Shown here: positions 10,148 through 19,159 of the stretch, in pieces
Layout: the number at the start of each line of letters is the position of its first letter
Numbering within the stretch: position 1 is the stretch's first letter
Source: Geomicrobium sp. JCM 19038
GTDB taxonomy: Bacteria > Bacillota > Bacilli > Bacillales > Marinococcaceae
Assembly: GCF_000698125.1 (NCBI RefSeq)
Contig: NZ_BAXA01000014.1
Coordinates: 1 to 64,000 of the forward strand
DNA length: 64,000 nt
Direction of reading: 5' to 3'
Notes under the pieces: generated by a model
The model's database searches: none
Seen by the model: only the letters and a program-made list of their open reading frames with translations
What the model was told of the DNA's origin: nothing
Translations under genes and position numbers: made by a program

Positions 10148-11608
10148 ATGACAGCAGATGTACGTGTACGTTTTGCACCAAGTCCAACTGGACATTTGCA
10201 CATTGGTGGCGCAAGACAAGCTCTGTTTAATTATCTATTTGCAAAAAAACATAATGGTGACTTTATTATCCGTATCGAAGATACAGATCAAGCTCGAAAC
10301 ATCGAGGTGGCCACGGACAAGCTTCTTCGCAGTATGAAGTGGCTAGGCGTGAATTGGGAAGAAGGTCCAGATGAAGGCGGTCCTTACGGTCCTTACCGAA
10401 GCATGGAGAGAATGGATACGTACACGAAGTATCTACATCAACTTCTTGAGGAAGACAAAGCATACTACTGTTATATGACGACCGAAGAACTTGAGAAAGA
10501 GCGTGAAGAGCAAATTGCGCGCGGTGAAATGCCGAAGTATAGCGGTCGTGATCGTAACTTAACGAAAGAGCAGCGTGCGGAATACGAGGCGAAGGGTATT
10601 GAGCCTGTTGTACGTTTTAAAGTCCCTGAAGGTGAAACGATTGTCATTGATGACGCAATCCGTGGACAAGTAACTTTTGAAGCGAATGGAATTGGTGACT
10701 TTGTTATTGCAAGAACAGACGGTGTTCCAACGTACAACTTTGCGGTTGCGATTGATGATCATTTAATGAAGATCTCTCATGTCATTCGTGGAGAAGAGCA
10801 CTTGTCCAATACGCCGAGACAAGTCATGGTCTTTAACGCACTAGGAATGAATCAACCGACCTTCGCACATGCACCACTTATTTTAAATCCAGATCGTCAG
10901 AAAATGAGCAAGCGTGACGAGTCAATTATGCAGTTTGTTGAACAATATCAAGATTACGGGTACTTACCAGAAGCGCTTGTGAACTTCTTAGCGTTACTTG
11001 GTTGGTCTCCAGTAGGTGAAGAAGAGATCTTCACTCTCGACGAATTAAAAGAGCAGTTTAGCTTAGACCGTGTATCAAAAGCACCTGCTGTCTTCGATGA
11101 AGCGAAGCTTGCATGGGTAGGGAATCAATACATGAAAGCAGCAAGCTTAGAGCGTGTTACGGAGCTTTGTATTCCGTACTTGCAAAAAGCAGGCAAAATT
11201 TCAGAGACGTTGTCTGATGACGATCACAAGTGGGTCACTGAGCTAGTAAGCATGTATCAAGAGCAAATGCATTACGCTGCAGAAATTGTAGAGTTAACGG
11301 AACTCTTTTTCAAAGAAGACGTAGACTATGATGGAGAAGCGAAAGAAGTCATTGCTTCTGAGCATGTACCAGCAGTTATGAGTGCTTTTGCAACACAAAT
11401 CGAGTCGCTGGACGTATTTGAAGCAGATGCAATTAAAAAATCGATTAAAGCCGTTCAAAAGGAAACAGGCTACAAAGGCAAGCAATTGTTTATGCCAATC
11501 CGTGTCGCTGTTAGTGGTCAAACACATGGACCAGAATTGCCAAAAGCAATTGAACTAATTGGAAAAGAAACGGTCTTAAAGAGAGTTCAAAAAGCAGCAC
11601 AACAATAA
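10148..11608 (+). CDS. gltX: Glutamyl-tRNA synthetase
   Basis: Charges tRNA-Glu, and in bacilli also tRNA-Gln before amidation. Class I synthetase of 486 aa with the HIGH-type motif HIGG ([13 protein letters not shown]) and KMSKR ([10 protein letters not shown]). ATG10148 is chosen because the family starts [15 protein letters not shown] and AGGACGGTG lies just upstream; a GTG at 10139 is inside that site. The gap to ispF (63 nt) has no clear terminator. Confidence 0.97.
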   Translation: MTADVRVRFAPSPTGHLHIGGARQALFNYLFAKKHNGDFIIRIEDTDQARNIEVATDKLLRSMKWLGVNWEEGPDEGGPYGPYRSMERMDTYTKYLHQLLEEDKAYYCYMTTEELEKEREEQIARGEMPKYSGRDRNLTKEQRAEYEAKGIEPVVRFKVPEGETIVIDDAIRGQVTFEANGIGDFVIARTDGVPTYNFAVAIDDHLMKISHVIRGEEHLSNTPRQVMVFNALGMNQPTFAHAPLILNPDRQKMSKRDESIMQFVEQYQDYGYLPEALVNFLALLGWSPVGEEEIFTLDELKEQFSLDRVSKAPAVFDEAKLAWVGNQYMKAASLERVTELCIPYLQKAGKISETLSDDDHKWVTELVSMYQEQMHYAAEIVELTELFFKEDVDYDGEAKEVIASEHVPAVMSAFATQIESLDVFEADAIKKSIKAVQKETGYKGKQLFMPIRVAVSGQTHGPELPKAIELIGKETVLKRVQKAAQQ

Positions 11609-11625
11609 CATATGTAAAACATGTA

Positions 11626-11863
11626 GATGAGGAAAGTAAGCAAGAGCGGCGATTTCCAGAGACAGCCGGTTGGTGGGAAAGGCTGAATGGTCACCTTGCT
11701 GAAATGCACCTCGGAGTCTTTTGCTGAAAGGAACATCAAAGTAGGCAAAAGCGGTGAAGAGCCGTTATTAACGAATGAGTGGGGTATAGAAAGACGTGCC
11801 TCAACAGAGTGGAACCACGTGGAATGCGTCTCTGTGCCTTAGCACAGGGGCGTTTTATTTTGG
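11626..11863 (+). promoter_or_regulatory. T-box riboswitch (cysteine) before cysE-cysS
   Basis: The leader has the Stem I features GATGAGGAAAGTAAGC at the start, a specifier region GAAATGCACC (about 11703-11712) containing TGC, a cysteine codon, and the conserved T-box AACAGAGTGGAACCACG at about 11803-11819. A 12-bp terminator stem (11826-11837 / 11842-11853, CTTA loop) is followed by TTTTATTTT. Uncharged tRNA-Cys should pair with the T-box and free transcription of cysE and cysS. Both the specifier and the downstream genes agree on cysteine. Confidence 0.9.
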
Positions 11864-12007
11864 AATCATTTCTTTCGTCAGATAAAGCAATGTTTGTTAC
11901 AGTAGAGCTTAGTACGTAACCGATTAGGGTAAGCTAAGAAAAAAATGACCGTGTTTCTAATGGAATAGGAATAAACATAAACGATTGGAAAGAATGAGGG
12001 GGAGGCC
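11864..12007 (+). other. Gap between T-box terminator and cysE
   Basis: About 140 nt with no ORF that I can support. It ends in a GAGGGGGAGG ribosome-binding site. No second promoter is clear. Confidence 0.4.
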
Positions 12008-12657
12008 ATGTGGCGGACATTCAAAAACGACATTGATGTTGTGTTTACGAGAGATCCTGCAGCAAGAAGTCGATTCGAAGTCATTCTAACGTATTCTGGG
12101 GTTCATGCGATTTGGCTTCATCGGATTGCGCATTGGTTTTGGGGAAAGAAACTCTTTTTGTTTGCAAGAGTCTTATCTCAAATTAGTCGCTTTTTTACAG
12201 GAATTGAAATACATCCAGGTGCACAAATTGGTCAGCGTGTGTTTATTGATCACGGCATGGGTGTGGTGATTGGGGAAACATGTGAAATTGGAAATGATGT
12301 AACGATTTACCAAGGAGTAACTCTTGGTGGAACAGGGAAAGAAAAAGGAAAACGACATCCTACAGTGGAAGATCATGTTTTGTTTGCATCTGGCGCAAAA
12401 GTGTTAGGATCGATGACAATTGGTCGCAATTCTAACATTGGAGCTGGGGCAGTCGTTTTAAATGAAGTACCTCAAAACAGTACGGTAGTCGGGATTCCAG
12501 GACGTGTTGTTGTCCAAGACGGAGTGCGTGTGAGCGATAGCTTGGATCACCATCAATTACCCGATCCTGAGAACGAGCGTTTCGATTACTCGAAAAAGAG
12601 GTTGAACGCTTGCGCCGAGAGTTAAAAGAGTTGAAGCAAGAGCATAAAGGAGAGTGA
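12008..12657 (+). CDS. cysE: CysE, serine O-acetyltransferase (one frameshift near the end)
   Basis: Makes O-acetylserine from serine and acetyl-CoA, the precursor of cysteine. The left-handed beta-helix hexapeptide repeats run through [17 protein letters not shown] and [12 protein letters not shown], with the catalytic His/Asp in FIDHGMG. One T is missing at about 12586: repair changes the tail to [17 protein letters not shown] and moves the stop to 12655, giving about 216 aa, normal. ATG12008 has a strong GGGGGAGG site. cysS starts 5 nt later; both are under the Cys T-box. Confidence 0.94.
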
Positions 12658-12662
12658 AGCCG

Positions 12663-14057
12663 ATGGCTATTCATATGTACAATACGTTAACTCGTAGTAA
12701 AGAAGAGTTTCGTCCTTTAGAAGAAGGGCGAGTGAAAATGTATGTATGCGGACCTACGGTATACAATTACATTCACATTGGAAACGCACGTCCTGTCGTC
12801 GTATTTGATATGGTGCGCAGGTATTTACAATATAAAGGGTACGAAGTGGAATACGTATCAAACTTTACAGATGTTGATGATAAAATTATTAAAGCTGCTA
12901 AAGAAAATGGAGAAGATGCTTTTAAGCTAGCGGAACGTTTTATTGAGAAATTTCATGAGGATACGAAAGCGCTCGGTGTGAAAGAAGCCGATGACACCCG
13001 CGTGTAACTAAGACGATGCCTGAGATTATTGAGTTTATTCAAGCGTTAGTTGATAAAGGCTATGCCTATGAAGCGGATGGAGACGTTTACTTCCATACAA
13101 AAGCGTTCCCTTCATATGGGCAGTTGTCAGGTCAATCGATCGATGACCTTCGTTCAGGCGCACGTATTGATGTAGGTGAACAAAAGCGTGATCCGTTAGA
13201 CTTTGCATTGTGGAAGAAGGCAAAGGATGGTGAAGTGAATTGGGAAGCGCCGTGGAGCTCAGGGAGGCCGGTTGGCATATTGAGTGTTCAGCAATGGTTA
13301 AGAAATACCTCGGTGACACGATTGACATCCATGCGGGTGGTCAAGACCTTGCGTTTCCACACCATGAAAATGAAGTGGCTCAATCAGAAGCCTTAATGAA
13401 AAGAAGATGGCGAACTATTGGTTACACAACGGTTACATTCAAATTGATAACGAAAAAATGTCGAAGTCACTAGGCAATTTTGTGTTAGTAAATGATCTGA
13501 TTAAAGCGTATGACCCTAGTGTCATTCGATTCTTCATTTTACAAGCGCATTATCGCCATCCGTTAAACTTTAACAATGAGTTACTTGAATCAGCGAAGTC
13601 GGGTCTAGTAAGAATTCACACGTTTGCTGAAAACGTTCAACATCGAATCCAAGAAACGGCTGACTTAGGTGAAGCAGATGTGATGGAAAATCGCATTGAG
13701 CAATTTAAAAAGCGTTTTATTGATGATATGGATGATGATTTCCATACTGCGAATGCGATTACGAATGTTTTTGAGTTTGTTCGAGAAGGAAATCGCTACC
13801 TACAGGAACCAAACACTTCTAAACGTGTATTAGAACTAATGATGACAACACTAAAAGAGTGGGGCACAGTACTTGGCGTATCGTTTGTACCAGAAGCGGA
13901 ACTTCTTGATGATGAGATTGAGACGTTAATTGAACAAAGGATTCAAGCAAGAAGTGAGCGTAATTTCCAAGAGTCAGACCGAATTCGTGATGATTTAAAA
14001 GAGCGTGGCATTCTGTTGGAAGATACAGCTCAAGGGACGAGATGGAAGAGGGTTTAA
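12663..14057 (+). CDS. cysS: Cysteinyl-tRNA synthetase (three frameshifts)
   Basis: Charges tRNA-Cys. Class I synthetase: zinc Cys and HIGH motif in [16 protein letters not shown], and KMSKSLGNF further on. Three single-base losses break it: one T at about 12994 (restores [14 protein letters not shown]), one G at about 13270 (restores [13 protein letters not shown]), and one A at about 13395 (restores [17 protein letters not shown]). Repaired length is about 465 aa, the family length. Cells cannot lose this enzyme, so these are almost surely sequence errors. ATG12663 is used since the GTG at 12654 lies against the AAGGAGA site. Confidence 0.93.
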
Positions 14058-14060
14058 ACG

Positions 14061-14462
14061 ATGCAATCTTCACAGTATAAACAGTTAAACGGATTAACAT
14101 TAGCGTACATCGGCGATGCAGTTTATGAGCTGCATGTACGCTCTTTCCTCGTACAACGGGGAATGGCAAAACCAAATGAACTGCACAAAGCGGCAACGTC
14201 ATATGTGAGTGCAAAAGCACAGGCGAGTGCGCTTCATTACTGGTTAGAAAATGAGCAATTAACCGAAGAAGAAGAAGCCATTGTCCGTAGAGGGCGTAAT
14301 GCGAAATCGGGAAGTTTGCCGAAGAACACAGACGTTCAAACGTACCGATATAGTACAGGCTTTGAAGCGTTGATTGGTTATGTGCACCTTGCGTGTGACA
14401 AGACCCGTTTGGAACAATTGATGAACGAGGCGATTGCTAGGACTGATGAGGAGGAATCATGA
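14061..14462 (+). CDS. mrnC: Mini-ribonuclease III
   Basis: Dimeric RNase III-like enzyme without a dsRNA-binding domain; in B. subtilis it matures 23S rRNA. The 133-aa product keeps the catalytic motif [14 protein letters not shown] near the N-terminus and the later GFEALIGY acidic motif. Lies 3 nt after cysS and its stop overlaps the rlmB start, so this is part of the cysE-cysS-mrnC-rlmB-rae1 operon. Confidence 0.94.
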   Translation: MQSSQYKQLNGLTLAYIGDAVYELHVRSFLVQRGMAKPNELHKAATSYVSAKAQASALHYWLENEQLTEEEEAIVRRGRNAKSGSLPKNTDVQTYRYSTGFEALIGYVHLACDKTRLEQLMNEAIARTDEEES

Positions 14463-15205
14463 TGAAAGAACAACAAGATGAATGGTTGGCTGGACGAAAC
14501 GCGGTTACTGAAGCGTTGCGATCTTCACAATCAGTGCAAAAGGTTTGGGTAGCTGAAGGAGTCAAAAAGGCGTCCATTCATGAGATTACTCAAAAGGCCA
14601 AAGAGCAAAACATCGTCGTGAATTTTGTTCCTAAACAAAAAATCGATACACTTGTCGGTCATAAAAACCATCAAGGCATTATCGCTTCCATTGCAGCGCA
14701 CAACTATTCCGATATGGAAACGTTATTCCAACGTGCAGAAGCGAAAGGCACCGCGCCTTTTTTTATTTTGCTTGATGGCATTGAAGATCCACAAAACTTA
14801 GGGTCTATTCTTCGATCGGCAGATGCAGCAGGTGCAGATGGAGTGATTATTCCAAAGCGTGGAGCGAGCGGGCTTACTTCTACTGTGGCGAAAGCTTCAG
14901 CGGGAGCAATTGCTCACGTACCCGTCGTCAAAGTAACGAATATGGCTAGAACGATTGCTGAGCTTAAAGAACGTGGATTATGGATGATTGGTAGTGATGC
15001 AAAAGGCGATGGAGATTTTAAGCAATTGGATGCTTCCATGCCACTCGGTCTTATTATTGGTAGTGAAGGCAAGGGAATGAGCCGTCTCGTGAAAGAATCG
15101 TGTGATTTTTTGTATAGCATCCCTCTAATGGGACAAGTTACCTCGCTCAATGCAGCGGTTGCCGGAAGTCTTTTTATGTACGAAGTTCAAAGAAAGCGCT
15201 CGTAG
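14462..15205 (+). CDS. rlmB: RlmB-type 23S rRNA 2'-O-methyltransferase (YacO)
   Basis: SPOUT/TrmH-family methyltransferase. Of 247 aa, an N-terminal substrate-binding domain (LAGRNAVTEALR) is followed by the knotted catalytic domain with NLGSILRSADAAGADG, IIGSEGKGMSRL and SLNAAVAGSLFMYE, the three SPOUT motifs. AGGAGG (14449-14454) is 7 nt before ATG14462; ATG14459 is an alternative start. Target by homology is the guanosine corresponding to E. coli Gm2251; not shown by sequence. Confidence 0.93.
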   Translation: MKEQQDEWLAGRNAVTEALRSSQSVQKVWVAEGVKKASIHEITQKAKEQNIVVNFVPKQKIDTLVGHKNHQGIIASIAAHNYSDMETLFQRAEAKGTAPFFILLDGIEDPQNLGSILRSADAAGADGVIIPKRGASGLTSTVAKASAGAIAHVPVVKVTNMARTIAELKERGLWMIGSDAKGDGDFKQLDASMPLGLIIGSEGKGMSRLVKESCDFLYSIPLMGQVTSLNAAVAGSLFMYEVQRKRS

Positions 15206-15218
15206 GGGTGCGGTGATG

Positions 15219-15731
15219 ATGAAAGAGTATGTGATTGTTGACGGCTATAATATTATTGGAGATTGGCCGGAACTCGTTAAACTCAAAAAACAATCGTTGA
15301 TTGATGCAAGAGACGCGCTCATTGAAAAGATGGCTGAATATCAGGCGATTACTGGGCGCAATGTCATCATTGTGTTTGACGCACACCTTGTAAAAGGAAT
15401 CGGTGCGAAAGATCACCTCTACCGAGTTGAAGTCATCTATACGAGGCAAAAAGAAACGGCTGATGAGCGGATTGAACGACTAGCAAAACAATTGAAGAAC
15501 GTGAACACGCAAATCTATGTTGCAACGTCAGATCACGTAGAACAGCGGGTCATCTTTGCTAACGGTGCGTTACGTACCTCAGCAAGAGAGTTGCGACTTC
15601 AAGTTGAAGATGTCGAACGTACGATTGGACAAGCCGTAAAAGATGTCGAGTCAACCTCAAAAAAAGGGAACATTGCGCTTAGTGATGAAGTTGCTGAATT
15701 CTTTGACAAATGGCGTCGAAAAGGTCATTGA
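15219..15731 (+). CDS. rae1: Rae1, ribosome-associated A-site endoribonuclease (YacP)
   Basis: NYN/PIN-like nuclease that cleaves mRNA in the ribosomal A-site in B. subtilis. The 170-aa protein starts with VDGYNIIGDWPEL and has VIIVFDAHLVKG and ETADERIERLA, which carry the acidic catalytic residues. Of two adjacent ATGs (15216, 15219) the second has better spacing to AGGGGTG. Last gene of the cysE cluster; a new promoter follows for sigH. Confidence 0.93.
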   Translation: MKEYVIVDGYNIIGDWPELVKLKKQSLIDARDALIEKMAEYQAITGRNVIIVFDAHLVKGIGAKDHLYRVEVIYTRQKETADERIERLAKQLKNVNTQIYVATSDHVEQRVIFANGALRTSARELRLQVEDVERTIGQAVKDVESTSKKGNIALSDEVAEFFDKWRRKGH

Positions 15732-15735
15732 TTTA

Positions 15736-15764
15736 TTGATTCTCGTCCTGGACTGCTATATACT
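15736..15764 (+). promoter_or_regulatory. Promoter of sigH
   Basis: -35 TTGATT (15736-15741), 17-bp spacer, -10 TATACT (15759-15764), 38 nt upstream of the sigH start codon. The -35 is close to the rae1 stop. Confidence 0.65.
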
Positions 15765-15802
15765 TAGTTCACACACACCGAAGTCGAGGGCGAGGGATTG
15801 TC

Positions 15803-16470
15803 ATGAGCGCATACGTCTTAGAAAACAATCAGGCGGTTGTTAGATCAGAGAACAAGGATGTAATCAGCGAAGATGAAAGACTCGTAGAAGCTGTTCGTTA
15901 CGGGAACTCCACTGCTTTGGAACAATTAATCAACAAGTACAAGAATTTCGTACGTGCGAAAGCAAGGTCATATTTCTTAATCGGTGCAGATCATGAAGAC
16001 ATTGTTCAAGAAGGAATGATCGGCCTCTACAAAGCCATTCGAGATTTTAATGGGGACAAGCTTTCATCGTTCCGGGCATTTGCAGAACTTTGTATTACAC
16101 GTCAGATTATAACGGCTATAAAGACAGCCACTCGTCAGAAACACATCCCGTTGAATTCATATGTTTCATTGGACAAGCCGATGTATGATGAAGAGTCAGA
16201 TCGTACATTAATGGATGTGGTTTGCAGTTCGTTAATTAGTAACCCCGAAGAAATGCTCATTAATCAAGAAGAACTAACAGACATTGAATTGAAGATAGCG
16301 AAGTGCTAAGTGAACTTGAGCAACAAGTATTAAGGTTATATTTGGAAGGACAATCGTACCAAGAGATTTCGATTGACTTGAATCGTCACGTGAAATCAAT
16401 TGATAACGCATTACAACGAGTGAAGCGTAAGCTCGAACGTTACGTTGAGAAAAGATATGTACACACTTAA
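15803..16470 (+). CDS. sigH: Sigma-H, transition-state/sporulation sigma factor (one frameshift)
   Basis: Sigma factor of the sigma-70 family that drives early sporulation and competence genes. Region 2 (DHEDIVQEGMIGLYKAIRDF) and region 4 (LYLEGQSYQEISIDLNRHVK, the latter in the shifted frame) are both present. One G is missing at about 16297: repair turns IAKC-stop into IGEVLSELEQQVLRLYLEG and gives about 222 aa ending at 16470. Presence of sigH supports a spore-forming bacillus. Confidence 0.94.
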
Positions 16471-16553
16471 TATTTTTACAATTTAAAATAGCAGAATCTT
16501 CTATTGGTTTTGAGATTTAACTGTGGTGCAAGGTCGTGTGGCCTTGTGCTTCA

Positions 16554-16582
16554 TTGACAGTTGGTTCGTTCTATGATATTCT
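16554..16582 (+). promoter_or_regulatory. Promoter upstream of secE
   Basis: -35 TTGACA (16554-16559, perfect), 17-bp spacer, -10 TATTCT (16577-16582). A second perfect -10 hexamer TATAAT stands at 16613-16618 without a good -35. Confidence 0.8.
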
Positions 16583-16640
16583 GCGACTGTATAGTAGATT
16601 GAGATTTTTGGCTATAATGATAGATGAAAGCAATCCACTC

Positions 16641-16668
16641 AAAACGCCGTCGATACGGTTGTTTTTTT
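16641..16668 (+). terminator. Terminator-like hairpin in the secE leader
   Basis: A stem of about seven pairs around a CGAT loop (ACGCCGT/ACGGTTGT with one bulge) followed by a run of seven T. It lies between the promoter at 16554 and secE, so it could attenuate secE-nusG transcription. The stem is modest. Confidence 0.45.
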
Positions 16669-16730
16669 ATGTTCAGAAATATTGATACGCTTGAAACTAC
16701 GTTTTCATATTTTCGGGGGGTGTCCTGCAA

Positions 16731-16910
16731 GTGACCAATCCAGTGCAATTTCTAAAAGAAGTCGGCAAACAAATGAAACAAGTAACTTGGCCGACGCCGA
16801 GTGAGCTTTTTAAATATACGAAGATTGTCCTCGTAACGGTAATTTTCATGTCAATCTTCTTTGCCATTGTTGATTTTGCTTTCTCGGAACTTGTTAGGCT
16901 GTTCCTATAA
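16731..16910 (+). CDS. secE: SecE, preprotein translocase subunit
   Basis: Essential small subunit of the SecYEG channel. The 59-aa product, encoded from a GTG start, has the conserved cytoplasmic amphipathic helix with KQVTWPTPSEL, followed by a single membrane segment (about residues 31-55). GGGGGGTG at 16715-16722 is 8 nt before the start. It is shorter than many ORF cutoffs. Located just before nusG as in other bacteria. Confidence 0.93.
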   Translation: MTNPVQFLKEVGKQMKQVTWPTPSELFKYTKIVLVTVIFMSIFFAIVDFAFSELVRLFL

Positions 16911-16931
16911 GCGTATTTTTGTTGTATAGAG

Positions 16932-16963
16932 AGGAGGGCGGCAGCCTGAAAGGCTGACTACCT
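16932..16963 (+). promoter_or_regulatory. nusG ribosome-binding site separated from the start by a hairpin
   Basis: AGGAGG (16932-16937) lies 26 nt before the nusG ATG. Between them is a hairpin CAGCC/GGCTG with loop TGAAA (16942-16956). Folding would bring the site to about 11 nt from ATG. No closer Shine-Dalgarno is visible, so start efficiency may depend on this fold. Confidence 0.5.
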
Positions 16964-17500
16964 ATGGAGAAGAATTGGTATGTTGTTCATACGTACTCTG
17001 GGTATGAAAACAGAGTTAAAGCAAACCTAGAGAAACGTGTCGAGTCAATGGAAATGCTCGATAAGATTTTCCGTGTGCTCGTTCCTGTTGAAGAAGAAAC
17101 AGAAACGAAGAACGGAAAGACAAAAACGGTAAATCGTAAGACGTTCCCTGGGTACGTGCTTGTAGAAATGGTCATGACCGATGACTCATGGTATGTCGTT
17201 CGAAACACACCAGGAGTAACAGGCTTTGTTGGCTCTTCAGGTGCTGGCTCGAAACCGACAGCGCTTTTGCCAGATGAAGTTGACTCGATTCTACGTCAAA
17301 TGGGTGTTGAAGCACCGAAAGCTGAAGTAGATCTTGAAATTAAAGAGTCGGTGAAAGTTAAAGAAGGACCATTTACAGACTTTACAGGTACAGTGGAAGA
17401 GATTAGTCTCGAGAAGCAAAAAGTCAAAGTCCATGTCAATATGTTTGGACGAGAGACTCCTGTTGAACTTGAGTTCCATCAAGTTGAAAAACTTTCATAA
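16964..17500 (+). CDS. nusG: NusG, transcription elongation/termination factor
   Basis: NusG binds the RNA polymerase clamp; in bacilli it promotes pausing, and it links to Rho or ribosomes. 178 aa: NGN domain from EKNWYVVHTYSGYE to about residue 115, including FPGYVLVEM and VRNTPGVTGFVG, then a KOW domain (VKEGPFTDFTGTVEE, VNMFGRETPVELEF). Frame is intact. Family start MEKNWYVVHTYSG confirms ATG16964 despite the distant ribosome-binding site. Confidence 0.97.
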   Translation: MEKNWYVVHTYSGYENRVKANLEKRVESMEMLDKIFRVLVPVEEETETKNGKTKTVNRKTFPGYVLVEMVMTDDSWYVVRNTPGVTGFVGSSGAGSKPTALLPDEVDSILRQMGVEAPKAEVDLEIKESVKVKEGPFTDFTGTVEEISLEKQKVKVHVNMFGRETPVELEFHQVEKLS

Positions 17501-17513
17501 CTGGATTTTCCAC

Positions 17514-17542
17514 TTGAAAAAGGCAAGCATAAGTGATAAGAT
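17514..17542 (+). promoter_or_regulatory. Promoter of rplK
   Basis: -35 TTGAAA (17514-17519), 17-bp spacer, -10 TAAGAT (17537-17542). The transcript would begin near 17549 and carry the hairpins described next. Confidence 0.65.
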
Positions 17543-17556
17543 TTTTATGTTTGCTT

Positions 17557-17577
17557 CAACTGTCTTGCTGACAGTTG
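17557..17577 (+). other. Hairpin in the rplK leader
   Basis: Perfect 8-bp stem CAACTGTC/GACAGTTG with loop TTGCT, at the 5' end of the predicted rplK transcript. Confidence 0.55.
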
Positions 17578-17585
17578 GTCAATAA

Positions 17586-17615
17586 GTGGGAGGGTGTAAC
17601 AACCCGAAACACCAC
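17586..17615 (+). promoter_or_regulatory. Putative L1-binding hairpin before rplK
   Basis: Outer stem GTGG/CCAC (17586-17589/17612-17615), unpaired GA and GAAACA segments, and inner stem GGGT/ACCC. The same plan (GTGGGAGG ... CCG..AAA.CCAC) recurs before rplA at 18191. L1 is known to repress its own operon by binding an mRNA copy of its rRNA site, so this is the likely autogenous operator; this assignment is inference. Confidence 0.6.
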
Positions 17616-17640
17616 ATTACGAACGAAGGAGGTGTGTCGC

Positions 17641-18066
17641 GTGGCTAGAAAAGTTGAAACCGTAGTTAAGCTACAGATTCCTGCAGGTAAAGCTAACCCG
17701 GCACCACCGGTCGGTCCTGCCCTTGGTCAGGCTGGTGTAAATATCATGGGCTTCTGTAAAGAGTTCAACGCACGTACACAGGAGCAAACAGGAACTATCA
17801 TTCCTGTAGAGATTACTGTTTATGAAGACCGTTCATTTACGTTTGTGACAAAGACTCCACCAGCAGCAATTCTTCTTAAAGAAGCAGCTGGCGTTAAGTC
17901 TGGTTCTGGAGAACCGCACAAAGTGAAGGTTGCATCAGTAACTGCTGAACAAGTACGTGGAATCGCTGAAACGAAGATGGAAGACTTAAACGCTGCTGAT
18001 ATTGATGCTGCTGTTAAGATGATCGAAGGTACAGCACGCAGCATGGGTATCACTGTTGAAGGATAA
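17641..18066 (+). CDS. rplK: Ribosomal protein L11
   Basis: Large-subunit protein of the GTPase-associated centre that binds 23S rRNA around position 1070. 141 aa with the N-terminal [20 protein letters not shown] and C-terminal RNA-binding domain [15 protein letters not shown]17641 is the start: AAGGAGGTG ends 6 nt before it and the family begins (M)AxKVxxxVKLQ. An upstream in-frame ATG at 17575 lies inside the leader hairpin and is not used. Confidence 0.97.
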   Translation: MARKVETVVKLQIPAGKANPAPPVGPALGQAGVNIMGFCKEFNARTQEQTGTIIPVEITVYEDRSFTFVTKTPPAAILLKEAAGVKSGSGEPHKVKVASVTAEQVRGIAETKMEDLNAADIDAAVKMIEGTARSMGITVEG

Positions 18067-18074
18067 TTAATCCT

Positions 18075-18135
18075 TATAAAATGATCAAGACAGGTTGCGA
18101 TGAGCCTACTAACGGGTCATTTGCAACCTTGATTG
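18075..18135 (+). other. Stem-loop in the rplK-rplA gap
   Basis: Complementary blocks ATCAAG with CTTGAT and GGTTGC with GCAACC enclose a region with GCC and GGGTC. It may be a processing site or part of the L1 control leader. Confidence 0.45.
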
Positions 18136-18190
18136 TTGTTACGAAGCAGTCGTCTTTCTAAAAGGAATGAATCTTCTCTAGCGATTAAGC

Positions 18191-18216
18191 GTGGGAGGTC
18201 AAACCGTTAAAACCAC
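18191..18216 (+). promoter_or_regulatory. Putative L1-binding hairpin before rplA
   Basis: GTGGGAGG at 18191-18198 and CCG (18204-18206), with AAAACCAC at 18209-18216. Outer stem GTGG/CCAC, inner GG/CC with a TCAAA loop. It matches the rplK leader hairpin in base pattern and lies just before the rplA ribosome-binding site. Confidence 0.6.
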
Positions 18217-18236
18217 AAAAAGAGGAGTTGTTAGAA

Positions 18237-18935
18237 ATGGCTAAAAAACACGGTAAGAAATATGCAGACGCTAAGAAACAAGTCGATGTAAATAAAGAAT
18301 ACAATGCAAGCGAAGCCATTGAGCTTGTGAAAAAGATTGCTCCGGCAAACTTTGATGAAACAGTTGAGGTTGCAGTACGTCTTGGAGTAGACCCTCGTAA
18401 AGCGGACCAACAAATCCGTGGCGCAGTAGTTCTTCCAAACGGAACTGGTAAAACTCAACGTGTGCTCGTTTTCGCTAAAGGTGAAAAGGCTAAAGAAGCT
18501 GAAGAAGCTGGCGCAGACGTTGTAGGTGAAGAGGAGCTCGTTAACAAAATCCAACAAGGTTGGATGGACTTTGACGTTGTTGTTGCGACACCAGACATGA
18601 TGGCGCAAGTTGGTAAGCTTGGTCGTGTTCTTGGACCGAAAGGCCTTATGCCAAACCCTAAGACGGGTACTGTAACAATGGATGTTACACAAGCTGTCAA
18701 TGAAATCAAAGCGGGTAAAGTTGAATACCGCGTTGAAAAAGCTGGAAATGTACATGTTCCAATTGGAAAAGTATCATTTACAGAAGAGCAACTGCTCGAA
18801 AACTTCAAGACAATTGTTGATATCCTTGCAAAAGCTAAGCCTTCTGCAGCAAAAGGTACGTACATGAAAAACATCGCGGTTTCTTCTTCTATGGGACCTG
18901 GTGTTAAAGTAAGTACTGCTGGAATCTCTGGCTAA
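18237..18935 (+). CDS. rplA: Ribosomal protein L1
   Basis: Forms the L1 stalk that helps release deacylated tRNA, and usually acts as translational repressor of its operon. 232 aa, with the conserved [15 protein letters not shown] loop and [22 protein letters not shown] near the N-terminus. ATG18237 (MAKKHGKKY) follows AGAGGAG with 9-nt spacing. Confidence 0.97.
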   Translation: MAKKHGKKYADAKKQVDVNKEYNASEAIELVKKIAPANFDETVEVAVRLGVDPRKADQQIRGAVVLPNGTGKTQRVLVFAKGEKAKEAEEAGADVVGEEELVNKIQQGWMDFDVVVATPDMMAQVGKLGRVLGPKGLMPNPKTGTVTMDVTQAVNEIKAGKVEYRVEKAGNVHVPIGKVSFTEEQLLENFKTIVDILAKAKPSAAKGTYMKNIAVSSSMGPGVKVSTAGISG

Positions 18936-18945
18936 TTTTGCCGTA

Positions 18946-18974
18946 TTGACTTTTGGGTAACCGTTTTATATAAT
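18946..18974 (+). promoter_or_regulatory. Strong promoter of rplJ-rplL
   Basis: -35 TTGACT (18946-18951), exactly 17 bp, perfect -10 TATAAT (18969-18974). It lies 11 nt after the rplA stop. Confidence 0.88.
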
Positions 18975-18984
18975 TAAAAACGGT

Positions 18985-19122
18985 TAATAGCTAAATATAC
19001 TGCCGCAGACAGTAGGTGCACGATTGTGCGTAAATCCTGCCGAGGTATCGATCCTATAAAATGACACTGCGTGTCATTCGGAATCTCCTCTGTCTGTGTG
19101 CTCATGGACAGGGGAGTTTTTT
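18985..19122 (+). promoter_or_regulatory. L10-type ribosomal leader with terminator
   Basis: The leader between the promoter and rplJ has CTGCCGCAGACAGTAGGTGC and AAATCCTGCCGAGGT, the pattern of the L10 leader of bacilli that binds the L10(L12)4 complex. It ends with a terminator: CTCCTCTGTC (19085-19094) pairs with GACAGGGGAG (19107-19116), then six T. Excess L10/L12 would favour termination. Identification is from memory of the motif. Confidence 0.8.
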
Positions 19123-19159
19123 GATCCTCTGAACGGCAAATTTTTCAGGAGGTGGAACA

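Larger units (their letters stand above)
16471..16730 (+). other. sigH-secE gap; rpmG not found
   Basis: In B. subtilis the small L33 gene rpmGB lies here. No frame in this 260-nt gap encodes a Cys-rich L33-like peptide. Instead there is a short hairpin GTGCAAGG/CCTTGTGC (16527-16550, with two wobble pairs), a strong promoter, and a terminator-like hairpin with seven T at 16641-16668. Confidence 0.6.
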
